Below are positions 55,819 to 64,000 of a stretch of DNA of 64,000 nt, piece by piece. The first letter of the stretch is position 1, and every line of letters begins with the position of its first letter. Under the pieces are notes generated by a model. The model did not search any database. It was not told the DNA's origin and saw only the letters and a program-made list of their open reading frames with translations. Origin of the DNA: Halomonas sp. GD1P12 (lineage in GTDB: Bacteria > Pseudomonadota > Gammaproteobacteria > Pseudomonadales > Halomonadaceae). Position numbers and translations under genes: made by a program. Location of the stretch: NCBI RefSeq assembly GCF_025725645.1, contig NZ_CP107007.1, positions 2,170,001 to 2,234,000 on the forward strand, written 5' to 3'.

Positions 55819-56562
55819 ATGAGTACCGCATCTTACCGTGACGCCATCTTTTCGACACCCCTTGACCGCGTGGCGCGCTTCTCTTTCGACGAACAGGTAG
55901 TGGCCTGTTTTCCCGACATGATTCGCCGGTCAGTGCCGGGGTACGGCCAGATTCTGGGGATGATGGGCGTGATCGCAAAGCGCCACCTGCGCCACGGCGC
56001 CCACGTGTACGATCTCGGGTGCTCGCTGGGCGCCTCGGGCCTGGCGCTCGCCGGCGCCCTGCCCGCCGATGCGTTTCGCTACACCGGCGTCGACGTATCG
56101 CCGGCGATGGTGGAAAAAGCGCGCCAAACGTTTGAGGCCGAATGCCCCGAGCACGCCATATCAGTGCTCGAAGCGGATATTCGAACCCTCGAGTATACAG
56201 GTTCAGGCATGATCATCCTGAACTTCACGTTGCAGTTTCTGCCGCCCAATGATCGCGACGCGCTGCTGGCGCGCCTCTATGCGGCGCTCGAACCCGGCGG
56301 CGTGCTCATTTTGTCCGAAAAGACCGTCGACCCGGATGAGCGCGACAACGCCTGGCGAGTCGAGCGCTATCATGACTTCAAGCGCGCCAACGGTTACTCG
56401 GATCTGGAAATCAGCCAGAAACGTACCGCGCTCGAGAACGTACTGATTCCCGACAGCCTCGACGGCCTGCACCAGCGGCTGAGCGGTGCCGGCTTCCCCC
56501 GCGCGATGACCTGGTTTCAGTACCTGAACTTCGCCTCCCTGATCGCGTTCAAGGAGAGCTAA
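55819..56562 (+). CDS. cmoA: Carboxy-S-adenosyl-L-methionine synthase
   Basis: Makes carboxy-SAM from SAM and prephenate for the cmo5U modification of wobble uridine in tRNA. The 247-residue methyltransferase-fold protein has MIRRSVPGYGQILGMMGV and the SAM loop VYDLGCSLGASGLAL. ATG 55819 is chosen from the family N-terminus; a longer open frame runs into the pgi coding region on the other strand. cmoB follows after 1 bp. Confidence 0.96.
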   Translation: MSTASYRDAIFSTPLDRVARFSFDEQVVACFPDMIRRSVPGYGQILGMMGVIAKRHLRHGAHVYDLGCSLGASGLALAGALPADAFRYTGVDVSPAMVEKARQTFEAECPEHAISVLEADIRTLEYTGSGMIILNFTLQFLPPNDRDALLARLYAALEPGGVLILSEKTVDPDERDNAWRVERYHDFKRANGYSDLEISQKRTALENVLIPDSLDGLHQRLSGAGFPRAMTWFQYLNFASLIAFKES

Positions 56563-56563
56563 C

Positions 56564-57577
56564 GTGGCGACCCCGCTCCCCGACGACCATCAGGCGCTCT
56601 ACCGTGCGTTTCTCGATCAGGCCGCACACAACGTCGCCCTGCTTGCCTGGCTTGCGCGCCTGCCCGAGCAGCTCAATCAGGGCCTGGATAAAAAACGCCA
56701 CGGCGACCTCTCCGCTTGGGAAAAAGCGGCGAGAAAGCTGCCGACTCTGCCCCAGTCACGAACGGTCGAGCTTGAAAGTGACACCGTTCGCGTGGACGTC
56801 GCACTCGATGAGAGCCAGCGCCGCCAGTGTTTTAACCTGCTCAAAAAACTCGCGCCCTGGCGCAAGGGTCCGTTCAACCTGGGCGGCATCGAGATCGATA
56901 CCGAGTGGCGCTCGGACTGGAAGTGGCAGCGCGTGGCGCCGCACCTGTCCGATTTGAAATATCGCAAGGTACTCGATGTGGGCGGCGGCAGCGGCTACCA
57001 CGCCTGGCGCATGGCCGGCGCGGGGGCGGCGTTTGTGCTGGTGATCGACCCGTCACCGCGGTTTTACTGGCAGTTTCAGGCGGTGCGCCACTTCGTCGGC
57101 GACGCCGATGGCAACCGCACCCACTTTCTACCGGTGGGCATCGAGGACGTGCCGGAGAACCTGGGGTTTTTCGACACCGTGTTTTCCATGGGCGTGCTGT
57201 ATCACCGCGCCTCGCCTTTCGAGCACTTTAATCAGCTAAAAGCCGCGCTGGCACCCGGCGGCGAGCTGGTGCTGGAAACGCTGGTGGTCGAAGGCGACGA
57301 GCAGACGGTGTTCGTCCCCGGCGAGCGCTACGCGGCAATGCCCAACGTCTATTTTCTGCCCTCCTCGAAAGCGCTTTGCCACTGGCTGGAACGCTGCGGG
57401 TTCACCAATGTACGCGTGGTCGATGAAGCCCCAACGACGCTCGATGAGCAGCGCTCCACCGAGTGGATGACCTATCAGTCGCTTGCGGATTTTCTCGACC
57501 CCGAGGACAGGTCGCGCACCATCGAAGGCTACCCGGCGCCGCGCCGCGCGGTGGTGATAGCGAACAAACCGGGTTAA
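56564..57577 (+). CDS. cmoB: tRNA U34 carboxymethyltransferase
   Basis: Transfers the carboxymethyl group from carboxy-SAM to ho5U34 in tRNA. The 337-residue protein has RKGPFNLGGIEIDTEWRSDWKW in part, the SAM motif VLDVGGGSGYHAWRM and SMGVLYHRASPFEHF. The start is GTG, with AAGGAGAG upstream, coupled to cmoA. Its stop faces the zinc-peptidase gene 3 bp away. Confidence 0.96.
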   Translation: MATPLPDDHQALYRAFLDQAAHNVALLAWLARLPEQLNQGLDKKRHGDLSAWEKAARKLPTLPQSRTVELESDTVRVDVALDESQRRQCFNLLKKLAPWRKGPFNLGGIEIDTEWRSDWKWQRVAPHLSDLKYRKVLDVGGGSGYHAWRMAGAGAAFVLVIDPSPRFYWQFQAVRHFVGDADGNRTHFLPVGIEDVPENLGFFDTVFSMGVLYHRASPFEHFNQLKAALAPGGELVLETLVVEGDEQTVFVPGERYAAMPNVYFLPSSKALCHWLERCGFTNVRVVDEAPTTLDEQRSTEWMTYQSLADFLDPEDRSRTIEGYPAPRRAVVIANKPG

Positions 57578-57580
57578 CGC

Positions 57581-58255
57581 TCAGCGGCGCAGAATCATTA
57601 GCCAACGGCCCAGATTCAGAATGCTGGCAAGCGAGGCCGCCACGTAGGTGAACGCGCAGGCGGTGAGCACGTGGCGGGCGCCGGTCATGTCAGAAGGCGG
57701 CACATACTCTTTTAAAAGCGGCAGGGCCCGATTGAAGCTGGCATCGAACTCCACCGGTAGCGTGACCAGATGCACCACCGCGGCGGTGCCAAAGCTGATC
57801 ACCGCCACGGCGATCACCGCGGCCAGGCTACCGGGTAGGCGGGTAAGGAGGAACAGAAACGGCGCGGCCATCATCAACAGTGCGCCGAGTTTCTCGGCTT
57901 TTTGCGCCACGCCCACCATACGGCTTCGGGCAATCAGCGGCGCGTAGCCTTCAGCGTGCTGGAGAGCGTGTCCCACTTCGTGCGCGGCCACCGTTACGGC
58001 GGTGAGCGAGCGGCCGTTGAAATGATCCGGCGAGAGTCGCACCACGCGGTCGATCGGATCGTAGTGGTCGCCCTGCTCGCTCACTTCCACACCTACATTT
58101 TTCAAATCAAAGCGGCGCAGCAAGTGGCTTGCCAGCTCGGCCCCGGTGCCGGGGTAGTCGTTGCGCCCTTTGGTGTGGCGCTTTAATACCCACTGCGCCC
58201 AGAGATTGGGCAGAAGAAAAATAGCCAGCGCCAGCGCGATCAGCAGTACGATCAT
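57581..58255 (-). CDS. Membrane zinc metallopeptidase of the YugP family
   Basis: A 224-residue inner-membrane protein of the Zn_peptidase_2 family with helices at about 2-20, 118-135, 140-165 and 195-215. The metal-binding motif HEVGHALQH (AAHEVGHALQ) and the family LPVEFDASFNRAL are clear. Start ATG 58255 begins the first helix; an upstream in-frame codon at 58309 would add 18 polar residues. Substrates of this family are unknown. Confidence 0.88.
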   Translation of the reverse strand: MIVLLIALALAIFLLPNLWAQWVLKRHTKGRNDYPGTGAELASHLLRRFDLKNVGVEVSEQGDHYDPIDRVVRLSPDHFNGRSLTAVTVAAHEVGHALQHAEGYAPLIARSRMVGVAQKAEKLGALLMMAAPFLFLLTRLPGSLAAVIAVAVISFGTAAVVHLVTLPVEFDASFNRALPLLKEYVPPSDMTGARHVLTACAFTYVAASLASILNLGRWLMILRR

Positions 58256-58341
58256 GGTCAAGTGTCCAGGGCAGTCGCCGGATGACTGACCGTTGTACCA
58301 CGATCGCACCTTGCGTGCACTGGCGGGGTGACTGATGAGGG

Positions 58342-59475
58342 TTAGAGACTCGCCTCTTGCGCCTCTTCCTGGCGATGCTCTCGCACGTCGCGCTTGACCG
58401 CTTCGAGCCCGCGGGCAGAAATGCGGCCCTGCTCGTAAGCGTGTTCGGCCATCAGGACGCTATCGGCGGCGAGAATCAGGTCGCAGTCGCTGCCCTTGAG
58501 CTCGTCGCGCAAACGCTGAATGGCCTCCTGACGCTTGGGGTCCTTGTCCACCCGGCGAATATAGACCGCCTTGATGCGCCCGGGATAAGCCTTGACCACC
58601 TCGGTGTAGACCTCCGGGTCGTGCTGGCCGCTGTCGCCGATCAGCACACAGGGCATGTCGTCGTAGAGTGTCAGCATCCGGTCGATCAAGTCGCGCTTGT
58701 GATCCTCGGCCTTGCGCGGCCAGGGTTTGCGCCAGGAGATACCCCACTCACGCAAAAAAAGAATCGGCCCGACCGGAATGCGGTTGAGCTGGAAAAAGGT
58801 TTCGAGCATTTCGTAAATCGCCCAGGGCCCGCGGGAAACGTAAAGGATGGGCCGCTCGGCCTTGTCGCTTTTGCCGCGGTAAAGCGACTGATAAAGCGAG
58901 GCGACGCCTGGAAACGCGGTACGACGATGGGGTTTGCGCACGAACAGCCGATAGAGCATTTTCAGCTTTTCCGCCACGCCGGTGAACATGACGGTATCGT
59001 CGATATCGCTGATCACCAACAGATCCGCCTCCGGCGGCGGCACGTACACCTCCGCGTTGGTACGCATGGGCGGGTGCCCGTCGGCGCGCACGAGAATATC
59101 GGCGCGATGCCAGGACACATCGATGGGTAAATCGCGCTCGATGGGAATATGGGCGTCGAAGTAGCCGTCACGGTCGGTAATCAGCGACAATTTGTTTTCA
59201 CCGATACGAATTTCGACCTGCGCCTCCTTGAAGCCGCGGCGAAAGATGCGTCGAGCCACGTCCGCGGTATCACGTAAAATGCCGCGCCGGGGAATGGCGC
59301 GGCCGAGTGCCGCCTGTCGAAAGACGCGGCCCATGACGAAAACTTCCTTTTGCGACCCGTAGCCGCGGTAGGGATGCACCACCATCCCTCCTCGGCCGCT
59401 GTCGCGCTTCATGGGCTTGGCGACAACGTGGACAAGCCGCTTAACGAAGCTTGCCCACGGGCTATACCATGGCAT
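58342..59475 (-). CDS. App1-family (DUF2183) phosphatidate phosphatase-like protein
   Basis: A 377-residue protein. The N-terminal half contains a beta-sandwich-like region, and the C-terminal HAD-type App1 catalytic domain opens with ISDIDDTVMFTG (D157, D159, D160), then YVSRGPWAIYEMLETFF, LREWGISW and IGDSGQHDPEVY. In yeast App1 removes phosphate from phosphatidic acid; bacterial members are uncharacterised. Its ATG shares one base with the stop of the upstream DJ-1/PfpI gene (TGATG), so the two are translationally coupled. Confidence 0.88.
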   Translation of the reverse strand: MPWYSPWASFVKRLVHVVAKPMKRDSGRGGMVVHPYRGYGSQKEVFVMGRVFRQAALGRAIPRRGILRDTADVARRIFRRGFKEAQVEIRIGENKLSLITDRDGYFDAHIPIERDLPIDVSWHRADILVRADGHPPMRTNAEVYVPPPEADLLVISDIDDTVMFTGVAEKLKMLYRLFVRKPHRRTAFPGVASLYQSLYRGKSDKAERPILYVSRGPWAIYEMLETFFQLNRIPVGPILFLREWGISWRKPWPRKAEDHKRDLIDRMLTLYDDMPCVLIGDSGQHDPEVYTEVVKAYPGRIKAVYIRRVDKDPKRQEAIQRLRDELKGSDCDLILAADSVLMAEHAYEQGRISARGLEAVKRDVREHRQEEAQEASL

Positions 59476-60038
59476 CAGGCGTGCTGACCCGAGTGCTTGC
59501 CTTCCTGAATTTCTTCAAGAAGCTTGGAGCAGAAAGCATCGAGGTCTTTCGGCGTACGGCTGGTGACCAGCGCTTCGTCGCAGACCACGGCTTCGTCGAC
59601 CCAGTTCACGCCGGCGTTTTTGAGATCCTGCGCGATGCTGTGTACCGAGGTCATCTTGCGACCGTCGACCACGCCTGCGTTGATCAGAATCCAGGGCGCG
59701 TGGCAGATTGCGCCAACCGGTTTACCGGCCTGAAAGAACGCCTTGACGAAGCTCAGCGCGTCGTCGTTGGTACGAAGCTCATCCGGGTTAAACAGACCGC
59801 CCGGCAGCATTAGCGCATGGTAGTCGGACTCGGATACGTCTGATAACGCCTTGTCGGCGTCGTAGGTATCGCCCCACTCGGTTTCGGCCCAGGCACGAAT
59901 ACCCTTGCCATCGGGCGTCACGATGTGAACCTCGACGCCATTTTTTTGCAGCGACGCGCGCGGCACGCTGAGCTCGGACTCTTCAAAACCGTCCGCGGCC
60001 AGAATCGCAACGCGTTTACCATTCAGTGCTTGACTCAT
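59475..60038 (-). CDS. DJ-1/PfpI-family protein
   Basis: A 187-residue class I glutamine-amidotransferase-like protein of the PfpI/YhbO type: DGFEESEL near E20, and the nucleophile elbow GAICHAPWILINAG with C112 and H113. Such proteins are stress-linked deglycases or chaperones and, in some cases, proteases. ATG 60038 follows AAAAGGAGAG; an upstream in-frame codon at 60089 has no ribosome site. Coupled to the App1-type gene downstream. Confidence 0.92.
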   Translation of the reverse strand: MSQALNGKRVAILAADGFEESELSVPRASLQKNGVEVHIVTPDGKGIRAWAETEWGDTYDADKALSDVSESDYHALMLPGGLFNPDELRTNDDALSFVKAFFQAGKPVGAICHAPWILINAGVVDGRKMTSVHSIAQDLKNAGVNWVDEAVVCDEALVTSRTPKDLDAFCSKLLEEIQEGKHSGQHA

Positions 60039-60183
60039 CGTGCTCTCCTTTTCGTGATGAACATGTGCTTTAAACATACGTTGCTTCATCTCCTACAACG
60101 CCTAACAAGTGTGGCTCATCCTGTACAATCGTCAAGCAGTCAAACCACTTAAACCCCCGCTACCATCTCGTTATAAGTTGTAC

Positions 60184-60217
60184 AAAAAAGCCGGCCCCGT
60201 CCGAAAACGGGGCCGGC
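60184..60217 (-). terminator. Strong terminator after cysN
   Basis: A perfect 11-bp stem (60190-60200 with 60207-60217, loop CCGAAA) followed on the minus strand by six T, 31 bp after the cysN stop. It separates cysDN from the downstream PfpI/App1 pair. Confidence 0.92.
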
Positions 60218-60247
60218 TCGAGCGCCTGAAACGAGCGCAGGCTTGCT

Positions 60248-61681
60248 TTAGAACAGCTTGCTGATGTCGCGGGCGTCCCAGTGCGGGAAGTGCTTACGTA
60301 CCAGCGCGTTCAAATCGCGCTCGAAGGCAGCCCAGTCGGTGCCCTGCTCCTGCTCGCCTTGAGCGGCGACGCCGCGAATCATGCCGGCCCCGACGGTCAC
60401 GTTGGTCAGCCGGTCGATAATAATGAAGCTTCCCGTCCCCGGGCTCGAGCGGTAGTCGTCCAGCGGGATGCTTGCGGTAAGCTCGACCTCGCAGCGGGCG
60501 ATCGCGTTGAGCTCGAGCTGCTCGGCCGGATACTGCGCCAGCGTGTTCACATCGACCTGATAGTCGATGGCGCGCACCTGCCCCGAGAGATCGCGGGTGG
60601 CGAGCTTGAAGTCATACAGCTTGCCCGGCGTGAGCGCGTCTTCGTGCATCCACACGATGTCCGCCTTGAAGGCATTGGATAGCGGGATATCGGCGTGCGC
60701 ATCGACCAGCCAATCGCCGCGGGAGATATCGATCTCGTCATCGAGCGTCACGGTGATCGCTTGGCCCGGGTAGGCGGCGCTCAGATCGCCGTCATAAGTG
60801 ACGATGCGCTCGACCGTCGAGGTCTTGCCCGAGGGCAGCACCTTCACGCGGTGGCCCGGGCGCAGAATGCCCGCAGCGAGCGTGCCGCAATAGCCGCGAA
60901 AATCGAGGTTCGGCCGATTGACATACTGCACCGGCAGGCGCAGATCGGTGAGGTTCTGGTCCTGGGTCAGCTCGACGCTTTCCAGAAGCTCGATTAGCGT
61001 GCGGGACTCATAGCCGGGGCCGAAGTACCAGGGCGTACGCTCGCTTTTATTTACCACGTTGTCGCCGGTCAGCGCCGACAGCGGCACGAAACGAATGTCC
61101 GGCGCGTTCAGATTGGTGGCGAACTGCTGATACTCGCGCTTGATCTCGTTGAAGCGCGCCTCTGAAAACTCGACCAGATCCATCTTGTTGACCGCGATCA
61201 CCAAATGCTGAATACCGAGCAGGTCGGCGATGAAGCTGTGGCGTTTGGTCTGGGTCTGCACGCCATAGCGGGCGTCGATCAAAATCACCGCCAGGCTCGC
61301 CGTGGAGGCGCCGGTGGCCATGTTGCGGGTGTACTGCTCATGACCCGGCGTGTCGGCGATGATGAACTTGCGCTTGTCGGTGGAGAAAAAGCGGTACGCG
61401 ACGTCGATGGTAATGCCCTGCTCGCGCTCGGACTGCAGCCCGTCGACCAGAAGCGCCAAATCAACCGTGTCCCCGGTGGTGCCGCTTGTTTTGGACGCTT
61501 GGGTGATCGCGGCGAGCTGGTCCTCGAAAATCATCTTCGAGTCGTGAAGCATTCGCCCGATCAGCGTGGACTTGCCGTCATCGACGCTGCCGCAGGTGAT
61601 GAAGCGCAAAAGATCCTTGTTTTCGTGCTCCTGCAGGTACTGCTCGATGTTGTCGGCGATCAAATTCGACTGGTGTGCCAT
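60248..61681 (-). CDS. cysN: Sulfate adenylyltransferase subunit 1 (GTPase)
   Basis: Regulatory GTPase that drives activation of sulfate to APS with CysD. The 477-residue protein has an EF-Tu-like G domain: [26 protein letters not shown] and NKMDL, followed by two beta-barrel domains. ATG 61681 matches the family N-terminus [16 protein letters not shown]. It begins 1 bp after cysD. There is no fused APS kinase (CysC) domain, and cysC is not in the window. Confidence 0.96.
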   Translation of the reverse strand: MAHQSNLIADNIEQYLQEHENKDLLRFITCGSVDDGKSTLIGRMLHDSKMIFEDQLAAITQASKTSGTTGDTVDLALLVDGLQSEREQGITIDVAYRFFSTDKRKFIIADTPGHEQYTRNMATGASTASLAVILIDARYGVQTQTKRHSFIADLLGIQHLVIAVNKMDLVEFSEARFNEIKREYQQFATNLNAPDIRFVPLSALTGDNVVNKSERTPWYFGPGYESRTLIELLESVELTQDQNLTDLRLPVQYVNRPNLDFRGYCGTLAAGILRPGHRVKVLPSGKTSTVERIVTYDGDLSAAYPGQAITVTLDDEIDISRGDWLVDAHADIPLSNAFKADIVWMHEDALTPGKLYDFKLATRDLSGQVRAIDYQVDVNTLAQYPAEQLELNAIARCEVELTASIPLDDYRSSPGTGSFIIIDRLTNVTVGAGMIRGVAAQGEQEQGTDWAAFERDLNALVRKHFPHWDARDISKLF

Positions 61682-61682
61682 G

Positions 61683-62645
61683 TTAGAAGTACCCCTCGCG
61701 CTTTTTCTTCTCCATCGACCCGACCTGGTCGCGGTCGATGGCACGCCCACTACGCTCACTGGTGCGCGTCAGCAGCATCTCCTGGATGATCTCGGGGAGC
61801 GTGGCCGCCGTAGACTCGACAGCCCCCGTAAGCGGGTAACAGCCAAGCGTTCTGAAACGCACGGATTTTTGCTCCGGGACCTCACCGGGCGCCAGCGGCA
61901 GGCGCTCGTCATCGACCATTACCTGCATGCCGTCGCGCTCGACGATCGGGCGCGGGGCGGAGTAGTAAAGCGGCACGATCGGGATCGACTCCAGATAGAT
62001 GTACTGCCAGATATCGAGTTCGGTCCAGTTGGAGAGCGGAAATACGCGAATCGACTCGCCCTTGTTGACCTTGGCGTTATAGGTGTTCCAAAGCTCCGGG
62101 CGCTGGCTCTTGGGGTCCCAGCGGTGGTACTTGTCGCGAAAGGAGTAAACTCGCTCTTTTGCGCGCGACGCTTCTTCATCGCGGCGCGCCCCGCCGAAGG
62201 CGGCATCGAAGCCGTACTTGTCCAGCGCCTGCTTGAGCGCCTGGGTCTTCATGATGTCGGTGTACTTGGCGCTGCCGTGATCGAAGGGATTGATGTTCGC
62301 CGCGCGCCCCTCTTCGTTGGTGTGCACCAGAAGCTCCATGCCCGCTTCACTCGCCATGCGGTTGCGAAACTCTATCATCTCGCGAAACTTCCAGGTAGTA
62401 TCGACGTGCAAAAGCGGGAACGGCGGCGGCCCCGGGTAGAAGGCCTTGCGCGCCAGGTGCAACATGACCGAGGAGTCCTTGCCGATGGAGTACATCATCA
62501 CCGGATTGCTGAACTCGGCGGCGACTTCACGGATGATATGAATCGATTCGGCTTCGAGCTGTTTGAGGTGCGTCTGGCGCGCACCGTCGATCGCCACGGT
62601 GGGCTCGCGCCGTTCATCGACCGGCGCAGCGGTAATCTGGGTCAT
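61683..62645 (-). CDS. cysD: Sulfate adenylyltransferase subunit 2
   Basis: Catalytic ATP sulfurylase subunit, 320 residues, making adenosine phosphosulfate from ATP and sulfate. It has the PP-loop motif [30 protein letters not shown] and the C-terminal [11 protein letters not shown]. The N-terminus is about 18 residues longer than in Escherichia coli. GGGAG precedes the ATG. The 205-bp gap upstream is AT-rich with two GTTATTA motifs on the minus strand and may hold CysB sites, which I cannot confirm. Confidence 0.96.
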   Translation of the reverse strand: MTQITAAPVDERREPTVAIDGARQTHLKQLEAESIHIIREVAAEFSNPVMMYSIGKDSSVMLHLARKAFYPGPPPFPLLHVDTTWKFREMIEFRNRMASEAGMELLVHTNEEGRAANINPFDHGSAKYTDIMKTQALKQALDKYGFDAAFGGARRDEEASRAKERVYSFRDKYHRWDPKSQRPELWNTYNAKVNKGESIRVFPLSNWTELDIWQYIYLESIPIVPLYYSAPRPIVERDGMQVMVDDERLPLAPGEVPEQKSVRFRTLGCYPLTGAVESTAATLPEIIQEMLLTRTSERSGRAIDRDQVGSMEKKKREGYF

Positions 62646-62783
62646 TGCCTACTCCCTCTCAAAGCACCGGGGTGCTGACTAACGGTGCCTGCAAACGGTG
62701 TTTGCCTGATGATCGTCACTGCAAGTAGGGTAACGCCGAAAAGTAATAACCTGAAAGAATTAATAACTATCTTTTTATTCTTT

Positions 62784-62808
62784 AAAAAACTATAGAAGCT
62801 CTTCTATA
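62784..62808 (-). terminator. AT-rich hairpin terminator after cpdA
   Basis: TATAGAAG at 62791-62798 and CTTCTATA at 62801-62808 form a perfect inverted repeat, followed on the minus strand by GTTTTTT. It lies about 45 bp after the cpdA stop. As a palindrome it could also be a protein site upstream of cysD. Confidence 0.55.
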
Positions 62809-62850
62809 AGAACCAAAGCGCACTCAATAGGGAGCGCGAAAAAAGGCGAT

Positions 62851-63588
62851 CTACATGCCGACCCGCTCGATCCAGGTCTGCCACTCGCCACCGCTGCGAA
62901 GCTCCACTACCCGATACCCGGGTCTCGAGGCTTGATCGACGGCGAACTCGAGGGCGCCGGGCATGAACTGATCCGCCAGCGCCGGGCAGCCATATACCGA
63001 CACCTCATGATCGCCGAGAGCAAGCGTCTGCGCGAAGCCCTGGTGAGCATGGCCAAACAGCAAGACGCGAGCCAGGGGAAAGCGCTCGAGCACCTGCCAA
63101 AAGGCGTCGCGATCGAGCAGGCCAATAGCGTCCATCCACGCGGCGCCCACGTCGACCGGCGGGTGGTGCAGGCCAACGACGGTAGGCTGCTCGCTCGATT
63201 CGAGCCGCTCAACGAGCGCTTCGAGCTGCTCAGCGCCCAACTCCCCGTGCGGTTTGCCCTCGACTCGGGTATCGAGCAGGAGCAGGCGCCACTCGCCGAG
63301 ATCGACTTCGCTCAAAAGCGGGTGGCACTCGGCCATGAACTCGACTTGATCGTGGTTGCCGGGAATCCAGAACCAGGGGCACGGCAGGCGCGCCAGTGCC
63401 TGACAGGCGTGCTGATAGGAGACCAGGGTTTCGTCCTGGCTAACGTCGCCACTCAGCAGCACCACGTCCGGGCGCTCCTGGATGACCGCCTCCAGCACGC
63501 GCTCGAACTGACGCCAGGGGACGCCGGTGCGCGAGCGCGCGTGTTTATCGGCGTAGAGGTGGGCGTCGGTGATCTGAATCAGGCGCAT
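62851..63588 (-). CDS. cpdA: 3',5'-cyclic-AMP phosphodiesterase (CpdA family)
   Basis: Class III metallophosphodiesterase of 245 residues that hydrolyses cAMP in the cytoplasm. The dinuclear metal motifs appear in order: ITDAHL (D8, H10), SGDVSQD, PGNHD, LHHPP and GHAHQG. ATG 63588 overlaps the stop of yqiB (TGATG), so an upstream extension inside yqiB is rejected. The yqiB-cpdA-parE association is conserved in gammaproteobacteria, though here parE is about 9 kb away. Confidence 0.94.
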   Translation of the reverse strand: MRLIQITDAHLYADKHARSRTGVPWRQFERVLEAVIQERPDVVLLSGDVSQDETLVSYQHACQALARLPCPWFWIPGNHDQVEFMAECHPLLSEVDLGEWRLLLLDTRVEGKPHGELGAEQLEALVERLESSEQPTVVGLHHPPVDVGAAWMDAIGLLDRDAFWQVLERFPLARVLLFGHAHQGFAQTLALGDHEVSVYGCPALADQFMPGALEFAVDQASRPGYRVVELRSGGEWQTWIERVGM

Positions 63589-64000
63589 CAAGGATACTCG
63601 GGGATATCGTAGGCGTGACCGTGGGTCAACCCATGAGCCAGCCACTCGCCCAGAAAGCGATTGAGCTGCAGCTTTTCATCGGGCTGGTGCATTTTGGCGT
63701 TGGGATAGCGGTAGCGGCCATTGAAGTGGCGCTGGCGCTGAAAGTCGGTCACCTCTGCCATGCGCACATCGTGATACAGGTGCACGCGCATTTTGGGTCC
63801 TTCCAGCACGCCGTCCAGCGGCCCGCTTTGGGTGACCTCGACCATGGTGGTGTAGGGCGCCTGCTCCAGCACGGCCAAGTGAAGCGCGCCAAGCTCCCGC
63901 CCTTTGCTGTGTAGGGTGATATCGCGCTGCTGACCGGCGTCCATATCGCTCACCAGCCGCAGCAGGCGCGCGTAGTTGGCGCTGCACTCCCCTTGCAGGG
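63588..64000 (-). CDS. yqiB: DUF1249 family protein YqiB (5' end beyond the window)
   Basis: Function unknown. About 137 codons are present; the frame is open to the right edge, where it reads LQGECSANYARLLRLV, matching the N-terminal region of YqiB. Conserved family features are YTTMVEVTQ, MRVHLYHDVRMAEV and YPNAKMHQPDEKLQLNRFLGEWL. An internal GTG at 63953 is not the true start because homology continues upstream. Coupled to cpdA. Confidence 0.92.
   Translation of the reverse strand, partial: LQGECSANYARLLRLVSDMDAGQQRDITLHSKGRELGALHLAVLEQAPYTTMVEVTQSGPLDGVLEGPKMRVHLYHDVRMAEVTDFQRQRHFNGRYRYPNAKMHQPDEKLQLNRFLGEWLAHGLTHGHAYDIPEYP

Noticed and set aside
62700..62790. CysB binding sites upstream of cysD
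   Set aside because: The region is AT-rich with repeated GTTATTA, but the CysB motif is too degenerate to claim from one sequence.

Overview
The window looks like a chromosomal segment of a halophilic gammaproteobacterium, most likely Halomonas or a close relative in the Halomonadaceae. The support is high GC with long open frames, the conserved gammaproteobacterial order amiB-tsaE-nnr / queG / orn / rsgA / psd, the parE-cpdA-yqiB type neighbours at the far end, a complete Mrp cation/proton antiporter and a voltage-gated sodium channel. This assignment is inference from gene content. I saw no tRNA, rRNA, insertion sequence, prophage or CRISPR array.

Region 1 (1-13600) is mostly housekeeping: cell-wall amidase (cut by the left edge), tsaE, nnr, queG, orn, rsgA, a sulfurtransferase and psd. 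It then has a TetR-controlled EmrAB-type efflux pair with a clear palindromic operator, and the EF-P module epmA-efp-epmB.

Region 2 (13600-23840) is a guanidine-assimilation cluster. A guanidine-I (ykkC) riboswitch precedes a NitT/TauT-type ABC transporter, two DUF1989 proteins (carboxyguanidine deiminase subunits), a 1207-residue biotin-dependent carboxylase and an allophanate hydrolase. Upstream sit two NtrC-like elements exactly 30 bp apart and a sigma-54-like promoter, which suggests control by both nitrogen status and guanidine.

Region 3 (23841-30772) is the most unusual part: a LacI-type regulator divergent from a tight run of TRAP transporter genes (dctP-dctQ-dctM), a glyoxalase-fold VOC protein, a RuBisCO-like protein that keeps almost all catalytic residues, and a DUF1537 acid-sugar kinase. 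RuBisCO-like protein plus DUF1537 kinase is the core of the known isoapionate-type pathway. No recognisable oxidoisomerase is present and a VOC protein stands in its place, so I infer an undescribed or variant acid-sugar route.

Region 4 (30722-40660) holds a membrane protein of unknown function, a TonB-dependent siderophore receptor facing an AraC-type regulator across a Fur-like box and four tandem 16-bp repeats, a split PQQ-dependent glucose-type dehydrogenase (separate four-helix anchor plus soluble domain), an exported ParB-like protein, a sodium channel, a candidate small RNA and a 71-residue orphan.

Region 5 (40660-64000) contains the Mrp operon with fused A and B subunits; a minus-strand run pgi, parE, chemoreceptor, parC, serB; cmoA-cmoB; a membrane zinc peptidase; an App1-type phosphatase coupled to a DJ-1/PfpI protein; cysDN; and cpdA with yqiB cut by the right edge.
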